From: Lachnoclostridium phytofermentans
GTDB taxonomy: Bacteria; Bacillota; Clostridia; Lachnospirales; Lachnospiraceae
Assembly: GCF_000733755.1 (NCBI RefSeq)
Contig: NZ_JPOF01000001.1
Span: forward strand, 124,001-188,000
Reading direction: 5' to 3'
DNA: 64,000 bases
In this document: positions 9,032 to 18,102 of the stretch, in pieces
Layout: each line of letters starts with the position of its first letter
How positions within the stretch are numbered: position 1 is the stretch's first letter
Notes under the pieces: model-generated
What the model saw: only the letters and a program-made list of their open reading frames with translations
What the model was told of the DNA's origin: nothing
The model's database searches: none
Made by a program: the position numbers and the translations under genes

Positions 9032-9685
9032 ATGAGACATAAAAAATTAATGGCATTATCTTTAGTAGCCGTATTAGCATTCACAGCATGTGGTAAGAAG
9101 GACACAACAGAACCAACACCAACACCTACAGTTGCACCAACAGAGGCACCTGCAGAACCAACGGCAGCACCAACGGAGCAGCCTGGTACAGAGGAAGGAA
9201 CTGGTGAAAATTTAGGAGCGACAGAATTAAAGAGCAATGAAATTCTTGATAAAGTTCACGAAGAGATAAAGAAAGCTTATGGTGAGAACTATCTTCCTAA
9301 TATGCCATTTACTGTAGAAAATTTAGATGAACAGTTTGGCATAAAGGCTGATTGGTATGATGCAGCAATCGCAGAAGGACCAATGATGAGTGCCCATGTA
9401 GATAAATTTATCGGAATTCATGCAACAGAAGGTAATTTAGAGAATGTTCAGAATGCATTAAAGAAATATCATGAAGGATTACTTGCAGATACTATGCAGT
9501 ATCCAATGAACTTATTAAAGATTCAGGCTTCTAAAGTTGAAACTGTTGGTGATTATGTATTCTTCGTTATGCTTGGTACAATTGATGAGATGGCATACAC
9601 AGAAGATAGTGATATGATTAAAGCATATGAAGAACAGAACCAGATTGCATTAGATATCATTAAGAAAGAGATTGAAGCAAAATAA
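9032..9685 (+). CDS. DUF4358 domain lipoprotein
   Basis: 217 residues. The signal sequence ends in a lipobox (LAFTAC, Cys about residue 20). It is followed by a ~45-residue Thr/Pro/Ala/Glu-rich linker with TPTPT- and APTE-like repeats, then a compact C-terminal domain (about 65-217) that I recognise as DUF4358, a family of unknown function common in Lachnospiraceae. ATG 9032 is preceded by GGAGAG. It has its own promoter and terminator but lies beside the sigma/MBOAT/DHHW cluster; DUF4358 proteins are often near such genes. A role at the cell envelope is inferred from the lipid anchor and the neighbours. Confidence 0.75.
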   Translation: MRHKKLMALSLVAVLAFTACGKKDTTEPTPTPTVAPTEAPAEPTAAPTEQPGTEEGTGENLGATELKSNEILDKVHEEIKKAYGENYLPNMPFTVENLDEQFGIKADWYDAAIAEGPMMSAHVDKFIGIHATEGNLENVQNALKKYHEGLLADTMQYPMNLLKIQASKVETVGDYVFFVMLGTIDEMAYTEDSDMIKAYEEQNQIALDIIKKEIEAK

Positions 9686-9813
9686 GAACTGATTCCAAAA
9701 GATGAATATAGGCTTATTAGTAGTAAGCATTGTCGACATCTGCAATTTGTAACGCTACCGTTGCAAACCCATTCATTCATAAAAAGTAGACAGTTTTGAA
9801 ATACTATAAATGG

Positions 9814-9877
9814 AGCGCCGTAGTAGTGCCAACGAATGCCCCGACATTTCCTTGGTTCTACCGTGGCGCTTTTTTTA
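9814..9877 (+). terminator. Intrinsic terminator of the DUF4358 gene
   Basis: The interrupted stem AGCGCC...GTAG...CCAA pairs with TTGG...CTAC...GGCGCT and ends in a run of seven T. Confidence 0.8.
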
Positions 9878-9983
9878 TAGATTATTGTCAGTTTTTGTGC
9901 TATACTGGTGGATGCGTGTAGAAGAGTGATAAGTATAGAAAAACATTACTTTTCACAATAATACTAATGCAAAGGCAGAGAGG

Positions 9984-10649
9984 ATGAGATGCATGATGAA
10001 GAATGCGGACAATTTCTTCTTAGTGGAAGAAGCTAGGGATGATTTTTATTACCGTAACTTACTTACGGAGCACCCATCTTCCAAAGAAGGAGTTCAATCA
10101 GATCAGGATAAGCTTTATTATCAAAAGTTTTTAGATGGCGATAAGGGAGCATTTGAACAACTGGTTATTAAACATAAAGATCATTTGATCTATTTCATAC
10201 ATCGCCTGGTAAATAATATGACAATAGCAGAAGATTTGGCTCAAGACGCTTTTGTGGAAGTCTTAGTTCATAAAGAACGATATCATTTCCAGGTGAGCTT
10301 TAAAACATATTTGTTTACGATTGGGCGAAATAAGGCTATTGATTATATACGTAAGAATAAACGGATGATGTTGGTGGAAGATTATCCGGAAAGTTATGAC
10401 GAGGAAAATCGAATGGAGGATAAACTTATTCGAGAGGAAGAGAGGAAACTCTTATATCGTGCGATCAAAAAGTTAAAGCCGGATTATCAAGCAGCTATCT
10501 CACTCATTGACTTAGAGCAAATGACGTATGCAGAAGCTGCAAAGGTTTTAAAGAAAAATGATGCACAGATGAAAGTTTTAATCTATAGAGCTAGAAAAAG
10601 TCTTGCAAAGTTAGTAGAAAAGGAGGGCTACTCCTATGAAAACAGATAG
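9984..10649 (+). CDS. ECF (extracytoplasmic function) RNA polymerase sigma factor
   Basis: 221 residues. Region 2 runs from about residue 48 to 125 (GAFEQLVIKHK, AEDLAQDAFVEVL, then TIGRNKAIDYIRKNKR, the -10-binding helix). Region 4 is at about 155-212 (LIDLEQMTYAEAAKVL and VLIYRARKSLAKL, the -35-binding helix-turn-helix). There is no region 3, as in all ECF factors. About 45 extra residues precede region 2. The start is ATG 9984 or 9993/9996; the purine-rich GGCAGAGAGG could serve each. The next gene overlaps its 3' end by 14 bp, so the pair is translationally coupled, as usual for sigma/anti-sigma pairs. It likely controls its own operon and envelope genes, but I did not find an obvious autoregulated promoter. 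Confidence 0.9.
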   Translation: MRCMMKNADNFFLVEEARDDFYYRNLLTEHPSSKEGVQSDQDKLYYQKFLDGDKGAFEQLVIKHKDHLIYFIHRLVNNMTIAEDLAQDAFVEVLVHKERYHFQVSFKTYLFTIGRNKAIDYIRKNKRMMLVEDYPESYDEENRMEDKLIREEERKLLYRAIKKLKPDYQAAISLIDLEQMTYAEAAKVLKKNDAQMKVLIYRARKSLAKLVEKEGYSYENR

Positions 10650-11280
10650 GGAATTTATCGATGGAATTTATAAAAAGGCGGAAACACTAAGACAGCAAGA
10701 AGATAATATTAAAAGTAAGTCTTGGGCTTCAAAATTCCTTCGATATAATCGGGAAAATAAAAGAATTCCAGCATTTGCTGCGAGCTTAGCATCATTTGCA
10801 GTGTTTGCATTAGTGATATTTGCTGGTTGGCAAGCTGGTAAAAGCCCTAATATCAATAACACCGGAAATCATCAGATGCGAACGATTGATGGAGAAAATC
10901 CGAATGGCATTGCTAATGTTTCCGCTTATGGTATAGAGGACGGGGATGTCTCAATGGAAGATACAGTGACAGTTCTAGGCGAGATTACTGATGTTGTTGA
11001 TACGGAGAATCTAAAGAGCATTAACTTACAGGTTACCAGACTACTTTGTGGGGAAGGAACACCAAATAATATAACGATTACAGAGGGTCTACCGCTATCG
11101 CTTACAACAAAAATCTCAAAAGGGATCAATGTGATTGTATCTGTGAAACCTATCCTTGGACAAGAGGATTATGCACTGATCGATGAAAACAGTATTTATT
11201 TTTATATGAAAGACGAAAATAGTCAAATCTTTTATGAGGCAATTGATGGTACTGTTGTCACGGAAGATAGTTTTGAGTAA
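10636..11280 (+). CDS. Single-pass membrane protein, probable anti-sigma factor
   Basis: 214 residues: a charged cytoplasmic N-terminus (about 1-45), one membrane helix (about 50-68: FAASLASFAVFALVIFAG) and an extracellular domain of ~140 residues that is beta-strand-like. The gene overlaps the sigma gene by 14 bp and has AAGGAGGG seven bases before its ATG. Position, overlap and topology fit a membrane anti-sigma factor that holds the ECF sigma until an envelope signal arrives. I see no zinc-binding HxxxCxxC motif of the ZAS class, so the assignment rests on context. An accessory sensor is the alternative. Confidence 0.65.
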   Translation: MKTDREFIDGIYKKAETLRQQEDNIKSKSWASKFLRYNRENKRIPAFAASLASFAVFALVIFAGWQAGKSPNINNTGNHQMRTIDGENPNGIANVSAYGIEDGDVSMEDTVTVLGEITDVVDTENLKSINLQVTRLLCGEGTPNNITITEGLPLSLTTKISKGINVIVSVKPILGQEDYALIDENSIYFYMKDENSQIFYEAIDGTVVTEDSFE

Positions 11281-11330
11281 AAGTTCATTAGCGATAGATC
11301 TTGGTAAATAATTATTATCGGAGGGAAACG

Positions 11331-12749
11331 ATGGTTTTTAGTAGTTTACCATTTTTATTTCGGTATTTACCGATTGTATTAATTTTATATTTTATAGTAC
11401 CCAGAAAGCTAAGGAATACAGTGCTATTCTTCACAAGTCTGGTATTTTATGCATGGGGAGAGCCAATTTATGTTGTAATTATGCTTTTCTCCACAGTTGT
11501 TGACTTTACCCATGGTATGTTAGTGCATCATTTTAAGCAAAAGGGTGAAATTAAAAAAGCGAAGCTTGCAGTAGCATCTTCGATGATTATCAATTTAGCT
11601 TTACTTGGATTTTTTAAGTATTCTGATTTTTTGATTTCAAACATCAATGCGTTAACTGGTAGTGATATCGCTTTATTAAAGCTGGCATTGCCAATTGGTA
11701 TCTCTTTCTATACGTTCCAGACCATGTCTTATACGATTGATGTGTTCCGAGGTGAAGCAGAAGTTCAGAAAAATATTATATCATTCGGCGCGTATGTGGT
11801 ATTATTCCCACAATTAATTGCTGGTCCAATTGTACAATATAAGACAATAGCGACTCAGCTTCAGGAGCGCAGAGAAAATTTTGATCAGTTTTCTTATGGT
11901 GTAATCCGTTTTATGAATGGTTTGGGTAAAAAAGTATTGTTAGCCAATAATATTGGTTTGCTATGGGATAAGATTTCAGCAACACCGAGTGGTGAATTAA
12001 CAGTGGTAACTGCTTGGCTAGGTATTACTGCATTTGCTTTTCAGATTTATTTTGACTTCTCAGGTTATTCTGATATGGCAATAGGTCTTGGTAATATGTT
12101 AGGTTTTCGTTTCCTTGAGAACTTTAACTATCCATATATGTCAAAAAGTATCACTGAATTTTGGCGTAGATGGCATATCTCATTAGGAAGTTGGTTCCGT
12201 GATTATGTGTATATCCCTCTTGGCGGTAACCGCTGTGGATTGGGGAAACAGATACGTAACATTGCGATAGTGTGGCTTTTAACTGGTATTTGGCATGGAG
12301 CAAGTTGGAATTTTATTATGTGGGGGGTATACTTTGGAGTAATACTTGTTTTTGAAAAATTTGTGTTACTTAAAGTTTTAAATAAATTACCTTCCTTCAT
12401 TTCGCACATCTATGCAATATTCCTAGTCTGGATTGGCTGGGTCATCTTTGCATTTGATGATTTATCGAGAGGTATTGATTACATTAAGGCTATGTTTGGT
12501 GTAAATACCCTTGGCTTTGTAAATACAAATGCGCTTTATCTTCTGATGAACTATGCACTTATTCTTATTATTCTTATCTTAGGTAGTACAGACTTACCTA
12601 AGCGACTTGCAATCCGTTTTGTCGGGGAGCATGGTGAGAAAAGAGTAACACCAGTAGTACAAGGTTTGTTTGTTGTGGGAATTTTTATCATCTCTGTGGC
12701 ATATCTAGTGGATGCTTCCTACAATCCATTCTTGTATTTTAGATTCTAG
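11331..12749 (+). CDS. MBOAT-family membrane O-acyltransferase (AlgI/DltB-like)
   Basis: 472 residues from ATG 11331 (GGAGGG five bases upstream; an upstream in-frame GTG was rejected). It is a polytopic membrane protein with roughly 10-12 hydrophobic segments. The AlgI-type signatures WRRWHISLGSWFRDYVYIPL and TGIWHGASWNF are present; the His of WHGASW is the MBOAT catalytic residue. These enzymes move acyl (usually acetyl) groups across the membrane onto surface polysaccharide. The next gene encodes a DHHW protein 11 bp downstream, the usual partner that finishes transfer outside. Upstream is the ECF sigma/anti-sigma pair. The acceptor polymer is unknown. Confidence 0.9.
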   Translation: MVFSSLPFLFRYLPIVLILYFIVPRKLRNTVLFFTSLVFYAWGEPIYVVIMLFSTVVDFTHGMLVHHFKQKGEIKKAKLAVASSMIINLALLGFFKYSDFLISNINALTGSDIALLKLALPIGISFYTFQTMSYTIDVFRGEAEVQKNIISFGAYVVLFPQLIAGPIVQYKTIATQLQERRENFDQFSYGVIRFMNGLGKKVLLANNIGLLWDKISATPSGELTVVTAWLGITAFAFQIYFDFSGYSDMAIGLGNMLGFRFLENFNYPYMSKSITEFWRRWHISLGSWFRDYVYIPLGGNRCGLGKQIRNIAIVWLLTGIWHGASWNFIMWGVYFGVILVFEKFVLLKVLNKLPSFISHIYAIFLVWIGWVIFAFDDLSRGIDYIKAMFGVNTLGFVNTNALYLLMNYALILIILILGSTDLPKRLAIRFVGEHGEKRVTPVVQGLFVVGIFIISVAYLVDASYNPFLYFRF

Positions 12750-12760
12750 GAGGTGAGTGT

Positions 12761-13960
12761 ATGTCAGAAGTGAATAAAAACTTAGAAGCGGTACCGAATC
12801 CTCCTAAGATAAAGAAAGGTGAGGGGAAGGAACAACGTGGAAGGTTTAGTAATGTTATTATATTCTTAGTGTTAATCTATGGATTAACCATAGCTAGTAT
12901 GATTAATCCAGTGAAGGGCTTTTCTGAAAGTGAGAACAGAGTACTGGAAGGTCGACCAAAATTCTCATGGGAATCCTTATTTAACGGTAGCTTTATCAGT
13001 AAGTATGAGACTTTTGTTACAGATCAGTTTGTATTTCGAGATACTTGGATAGGAATCAAAACTAGAACAGAGCTTGCAATGTTAAAAAAGGATATCAATG
13101 GAGTTTATATAGGAAAAGATGGATACTTAATTGAGAAGGTAGAAAATTCAGACGTTGATATGGAACAGCTCGATCGAAATGAGAAGAGATTATATGCATT
13201 TATCAATAAATATAAAGAACAACTAGGTGATGAGCATGTATTTGCAATGATTGCTCCTACTGCATTTGAAGTATTAAAAGAGAAGTTGCCACCATATGCA
13301 ACTGGTTTTGATCAAGGAGCGTTTCTGAATAGATTGGAAGGAACCTTAACAAATCAGTTTATTGATCTTAGACAAACATTCTCAGAGCATAAGGATGAAT
13401 ATATATTCTATCGTACTGACCATCACTGGACTACCTTAGGTGCTTACTATGCTTATGTAGAGTGGGCAGAGGCAATTGGCGTGACACCAATGAGACAAGA
13501 AGAATTTGATATTAAGAAAATTGAAGATAAATTTTTAGGTACTATCTATTCTAAAATTAATCTTGAATTATCCTCGGATGAGATGTATTTATATGATTCT
13601 GGAAAAAATTATACGGTGGAATACAATATGGATGGAGTACAAAAAAACAGCTTATATGAAATGAGCTTTTTGGATACAAAAGATAAATACTCTGTTTATT
13701 TAGGAGGCAATAATCCTATCGTAAAGATTGATTCTGAAAATCATAATGGAAAAAAATTATTGATAATTAAAGATTCTTATGCACATTGTTTTGCGCCATT
13801 TGCAGCAAACCATTTTGAAACAACTTATATGGTTGATTTACGTTATTTTAATATGCCGATGTCTCGCTTTATTGAAGAGAATGGTATTACGGACGTATTA
13901 GTTTTATATAATGTAAATGGTTATATAAAAGATAAAAATCTTGATAATATGGTAAGATAA
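12761..13960 (+). CDS. DHHW-family protein, probable extracytoplasmic partner of the MBOAT acyltransferase
   Basis: 399 residues: a short cytoplasmic N-terminus, one membrane helix (about 30-48), then a long extracellular domain. The family-naming motif is visible as YRTDHHWTTLGAYYAY (near residue 220), and the C-terminal part has LLIIKDSYAHCFAP, resembling the SGNH/AlgX-type segment with a conserved Ser/Asp. DHHW and AlgX-like proteins sit beside MBOAT genes and are thought to take acyl groups to cell-surface glycans. GGAGGTG precedes ATG 12761. It ends the operon at a strong hairpin. Confidence 0.82.
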   Translation: MSEVNKNLEAVPNPPKIKKGEGKEQRGRFSNVIIFLVLIYGLTIASMINPVKGFSESENRVLEGRPKFSWESLFNGSFISKYETFVTDQFVFRDTWIGIKTRTELAMLKKDINGVYIGKDGYLIEKVENSDVDMEQLDRNEKRLYAFINKYKEQLGDEHVFAMIAPTAFEVLKEKLPPYATGFDQGAFLNRLEGTLTNQFIDLRQTFSEHKDEYIFYRTDHHWTTLGAYYAYVEWAEAIGVTPMRQEEFDIKKIEDKFLGTIYSKINLELSSDEMYLYDSGKNYTVEYNMDGVQKNSLYEMSFLDTKDKYSVYLGGNNPIVKIDSENHNGKKLLIIKDSYAHCFAPFAANHFETTYMVDLRYFNMPMSRFIEENGITDVLVLYNVNGYIKDKNLDNMVR

Positions 13961-13963
13961 AGG

Positions 13964-14019
13964 AAAAGACTAAAAAAGAACAGAAAGCAAAATGCTTTCT
14001 GTTCTTTTTTTAGTCTTTT
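13964..14019. terminator. Bidirectional hairpin terminator
   Basis: A ~26-bp stem (AAAAGACTA...GAACAGAAAGC pairing with GCTTTCTGTTC...TAGTCTTTT, one bulge) with an AAA loop. It serves the DHHW gene in plus and overlaps the stop codon of the plsC-like gene in minus. Confidence 0.85.
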
Positions 14020-14723
14020 GTATACTCAGCAATTGTTTCTTTAATCATATTTTCAACTAACTCAGCGATTTCAGTGGATTTCATACCCTTATAATCTTCA
14101 TAATAAAGTGGTTTTAAATAATGGATTTGAACGGTGGTTTTCTTAATGGAGCTTGTATCAAAAGCTTTGAATGAGTCAATCAATGCTACTGGAACAATAG
14201 GACAGCGAGCGTTCATTGCGCTCTTAAAGCTGCCACCTTTAAATTCTCCGATTTGATTTCCTTTTCTACTTCTGGTACCTTCCGCAAAGATAACGAAGTT
14301 CTCGCCACCTTTCACACGATTAGTCATGTTTTTAATGACAGTCATAGACTGACGGATATCTTCACGGTCAATAATTTCTGCTTGTAATATGGTAATGATA
14401 TCACGAAGAAAAAAGATATCTTTTACTTCTTTTTTCATTACAGTAACAAAAGGACGCTCATGAGTCTCCAAAAACGCAAGTGCATCAAAAAGACCTTGAT
14501 GATTTGGAAATAGGATATATCCGGTTTCCTTTGGAAGGTTCTCTAACCCGTGGCAATCAATCGTTACTCTTCCTCTACGATTAACGATTGGTGCATATTT
14601 ATGAAGCCATGCATAGCGTTCAAACCGGTCATGCTTATCTATGTTACACAAACGTTTCAGCTGGAAAAACCAGACTGGTAGATTAAAAAAGCTACGTAGA
14701 ATCATGAAAAGAATTCTCTTCAT
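14010..14723 (-). CDS. plsC: 1-acyl-sn-glycerol-3-phosphate acyltransferase (PlsC family)
   Basis: 237 residues with the acyltransferase motifs in order: NHQGLFD (NHX4D catalytic motif, about residue 73), then FAEGTRSRKG (EGTR substrate motif, about 145), and CPIVPVAL. This family adds the second acyl chain to lysophosphatidate in phospholipid synthesis at the inner membrane. One N-terminal amphipathic/hydrophobic segment fits membrane association. It lies 32 bp after the rpoD stop on the same strand, so the two are probably cotranscribed. GGGAG precedes the ATG. Other lysophospholipid acyltransferases share these motifs. Confidence 0.87.
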   Translation of the reverse strand: MKRILFMILRSFFNLPVWFFQLKRLCNIDKHDRFERYAWLHKYAPIVNRRGRVTIDCHGLENLPKETGYILFPNHQGLFDALAFLETHERPFVTVMKKEVKDIFFLRDIITILQAEIIDREDIRQSMTVIKNMTNRVKGGENFVIFAEGTRSRKGNQIGEFKGGSFKSAMNARCPIVPVALIDSFKAFDTSSIKKTTVQIHYLKPLYYEDYKGMKSTEIAELVENMIKETIAEYTKD

Positions 14724-14755
14724 ACGAATGCTCCCTTCCTATATAATGTGTTAAC

Positions 14756-15871
14756 TTAGTTTAGCTCGTAACCCTTCAACATCCGTGCACGACTAGGATG
14801 TCTTAATTTGCGAAGTGCTTTTGCTTCAATTTGGCGGATACGTTCTCTAGTAACGTTAAATTCTTTTCCAACTTCTTCTAAAGTACGGCTTCTTCCATCT
14901 TGTAAGCCAAAGCGTAGAATTAATACTCGTTGCTCACGCTCAGTTAATGTATCTAGCAGTTTTGATATCTGATCCTGTAATACAGCATAGGAGGCAGCAT
15001 CTTCTGGTCCCATAATTGTATCATCTTTGATGAAGTCACCAAGATGGCTGTCGTCCTCTTCACCGATTGGAGTGTCTAGAGATATAGGGTCTGCAGAGAC
15101 CTTAAGGATTTCACGTACCTTTTCAATAGGAAGGTTCATTGCATCTGCTAGTTCCTGTTCGCTAGGTTCACGTCCTAACTCCTGAAGAAGATTTCTTGAA
15201 ATTCGATATGTCTTATTAATAACTTCCGACATATGTACCGGAATACGAATGGTACGGGATTGATCCGCAATAGATCTTGTGATTGCCTGTCGGATCCACC
15301 ATGTCGCATAGGTACTAAATTTATAGCCTTTGTTATAATCGAATTTATCGACTGCTTTGATAAGACCTAAGTTACCTTCTTGGATTAAATCTAGGAAGGA
15401 GAGTCCTCTTCCTACATATCGTTTTGCGATGCTGACTACTAATCGTAAGTTTGATTCTGCCAGAATTCGCTTCGCCATATTATCTCCAGCTTCAATTTTT
15501 TTAGCTAACTCTATTTCTTCTGAAATTGAGAGAAGAGGATAGCTACCGATTTCTTTTAGATATTGTTTTACTGGATCATCTGAGATGGTTGATACCATAG
15601 AAGATATGTCTTCTGTATCACCAATGATTTCAGAATCATCCTCTAATTCGAGTAGGGCATCCTCGTTAGGCTCATCCTCGTCTGAAGGATTAAGCACAAC
15701 AATATTGTTTGCCTCAAGATACTCATATATTTTATCAATCTGCCGTACATTCAGATTTAACTCTTTAAAAAAATCATTCACTTTATCAACTTCAATGACA
15801 CCTTTATTATCATTCGCAAATGCTACTAGTTCTTTCAGGCGTGCTTCAAAGGTATTTACTTGTTCTTCCAT
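14756..15871 (-). CDS. rpoD: Primary RNA polymerase sigma factor (RpoD/SigA)
   Basis: 371 residues with all primary sigma parts: an N-terminal region 1.1-like helical domain (about 1-80), an acidic linker, region 1.2/2 ([46 protein letters not shown]), region 3 (IRIPVHM onward) and region 4 ([10 protein letters not shown]-like stretch, [29 protein letters not shown]). It reads -10 and -35 promoter boxes genome-wide, and the TTGACA/TATAAT promoters seen here fit it. GGAGG precedes ATG 15871. The usual dnaG neighbour is absent; plsC follows. It could be the only rpoD or a second primary-type sigma. Confidence 0.93.
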   Translation of the reverse strand: MEEQVNTFEARLKELVAFANDNKGVIEVDKVNDFFKELNLNVRQIDKIYEYLEANNIVVLNPSDEDEPNEDALLELEDDSEIIGDTEDISSMVSTISDDPVKQYLKEIGSYPLLSISEEIELAKKIEAGDNMAKRILAESNLRLVVSIAKRYVGRGLSFLDLIQEGNLGLIKAVDKFDYNKGYKFSTYATWWIRQAITRSIADQSRTIRIPVHMSEVINKTYRISRNLLQELGREPSEQELADAMNLPIEKVREILKVSADPISLDTPIGEEDDSHLGDFIKDDTIMGPEDAASYAVLQDQISKLLDTLTEREQRVLILRFGLQDGRSRTLEEVGKEFNVTRERIRQIEAKALRKLRHPSRARMLKGYELN

Positions 15872-15922
15872 GAGAAGGACCTCCAGTATTTTCGTCTTGG
15901 GCGAAAAAAGTCACCAACTAAC

Positions 15923-15951
15923 ATTATAGCACAGAGTAAGCACGAATGGAA
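15923..15951 (-). promoter_or_regulatory. Candidate rpoD promoter with extended -10
   Basis: On the minus strand TGCTATAAT (perfect -10 at 15923-15928 with an extended TG) follows a weak -35 TTCCAT by 17 bp. It is ~50 bp upstream of the start codon. Confidence 0.5.
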
Positions 15952-16062
15952 TAAAATCTTTTTACAACAGTATTTTAATATATGGAAAGAAATAAGTTAT
16001 AAATTGTAAATAATGGAAAACCACAACATATGGTAGTAAATATTGGAATGTAGCTCTATATA

Positions 16063-16091
16063 TTGACTATATGGCCTTTGTGAGGTATAAT
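16063..16091 (+). promoter_or_regulatory. Strong sigma-A promoter with no gene downstream
   Basis: TTGACT (16063-16068), 17-bp spacer, TATAAT (16086-16091). The next recognisable element in the same direction is a terminator hairpin at 16328-16357. Confidence 0.65.
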
Positions 16092-16097
16092 TTTCAA

Positions 16098-16357
16098 TGT
16101 CGATATGACATGTCGTACACAATACAAATGAAAAAACCATTTCATGGTAAAGTTACATAAGACTGTATGTTGTATATTCCAATCTACACTGTAATTTTCC
16201 GGGTTATGGAAACGAGCTACATAAGAGAAAAATATTAGGGGATGAGTTTTATTCGCTATAAAAGTACAAAAGATAAAATATATTAAAACACGTTGTAGAG
16301 AAAACGAATTCGAAAAATACGAAACAAAAAAAGAGACCTTTTTAAAGGTCTCTTTTT
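16098..16357 (+). ncRNA. Candidate small RNA between rpoD and rpsL
   Basis: About 260 nt from the predicted start of the 16063-16091 promoter to a strong terminator. It holds no reading frame longer than about 14 codons: short ATG frames begin MKKPFHGKVT and MSFIRYKSTKDKIY, the second with a weak AGGGG upstream. I do not recognise a 6S, SRP, RNase P or tmRNA signature. A non-coding or regulatory RNA is inferred only from promoter and terminator. Confidence 0.4.
16326..16357. terminator. Bidirectional hairpin terminator, orphan
   Basis: AAAAAGAGACC / GGTCTCTTTTT with a short TTTTTAAA loop: an 11-bp stem with A-run before and T-run after. It closes the gene-free region 15872-16739. Confidence 0.8.
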
Positions 16358-16613
16358 GACTTATATCATATTATCCACTTTGTTATACTATATGAATCGC
16401 TTGTTATCTATGGTGACATGTTAAGTTGAATAATTAGGTGGATTTTTACAAACTAATATAAATAGACAATTCTATGTTGTTTTGGATGCTAGGACAAACT
16501 GCTATCGCTTCCTATTTAATAATTTTAAAATATAAAATTAACAATAGAAGAATAAGAATACCAAAATTACTTCAATTTGGTATGAAAAAACAGCAGGTTA
16601 CAGTAAAATTACC

Positions 16614-16642
16614 TTGACAACAAAGTCAGATGGAAGTATAAT
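16614..16642 (+). promoter_or_regulatory. Sigma-A promoter of the rpsL operon
   Basis: Perfect TTGACA (16614-16619) and perfect TATAAT (16637-16642) with a 17-bp spacer, 97 bp before the rpsL start. The leader has short self-complementary stretches (GCGTGCAT...GTGCATGC; CAGATCAGTCTG) that could be a regulatory fold. Confidence 0.88.
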
Positions 16643-16739
16643 CAACTCTGCGTGCATTAGGTGCATGCTAAAATTTACGCAGATCAGTCTGCATAAGCAA
16701 CCACGAATTTTCGAATACTTATCAGGAGGTGAAAAATTA

Positions 16740-17162
16740 ATGCCAACATTCAACCAGTTAGTAAGAAAAGGCAGAAAGACATTGGAGAAAAATTCTCAGG
16801 CTCCAGCGTTACAAAAAGGATTTAACTCCTTAAGAAAGAAAGCGACAGATGCATCCGCTCCACAGAAGAGAGGTGTGTGTACTGCAGTTAGAACAGCGAC
16901 ACCTAAGAAGCCTAACTCAGCGCTTAGAAAGATTGCCAGAGTTCGTTTAAGTAACGGAATCGAAGTAACAAGCTATATCCCAGGTGAAGGACACAACCTT
17001 CAGGAGCATAGTGTTGTTCTGATCAGAGGTGGTAGAGTAAAGGACCTTCCAGGTACAAGATATCATATCGTCAGAGGTACACTTGATACAGCAGGTGTTG
17101 CAAAGAGAAGACAGGCTCGTTCCAAATACGGAGCTAAGAGACCTAAAGAAGCAAAGAAATAA
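16740..17162 (+). CDS. rpsL: 30S ribosomal protein S12
   Basis: 140 residues starting [12 protein letters not shown], the universal S12 start; AGGAGGTG lies eight bases upstream. The conserved decoding-centre stretches [11 protein letters not shown] and [11 protein letters not shown] are intact, with the wild-type lysines that go with streptomycin sensitivity. It is a 30S body protein at the decoding site and the first gene of the str cluster (rpsL-rpsG-fusA-tuf). A TTG upstream in the same frame coincides with the -35 box and cannot be the start. Confidence 0.97.
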   Translation: MPTFNQLVRKGRKTLEKNSQAPALQKGFNSLRKKATDASAPQKRGVCTAVRTATPKKPNSALRKIARVRLSNGIEVTSYIPGEGHNLQEHSVVLIRGGRVKDLPGTRYHIVRGTLDTAGVAKRRQARSKYGAKRPKEAKK

Positions 17163-17340
17163 TTTCTCATTACTAATTTGTTGCAACAAGTTTAGCTTGT
17201 ATGAAGTAAAACTGTTGTTTCGTAGCGTAAGCTACATTGGAATGCCGGGTTAATTTTTTATTTCGAAGACAAACAATTCCCCTGTGGTTGCGGTATGTTG
17301 GATTTGAAAATAGATATTAAACTGAGCATGAACACAGTAA

Positions 17341-17973
<633 letters not shown>

Positions 17974-18102
17974 AAACCGGAAGATAATGAGCGATTAGGC
18001 ATTTTTGTGCGAAAATTTGTTTGTTTAACTAGAAGTCTATATTTAGAATTGACCCCTTAAAATACGGGGCTCAATTGTCAAGAAATTAAGGAGGAAATAT
18101 CC

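Noticed and set aside
16614-16739. Upstream TTG start extending S12 by 42 residues
   Set aside because: The TTG is the -35 box of the promoter, and S12 universally starts at MPTFNQL with a good ribosome site at 16740.
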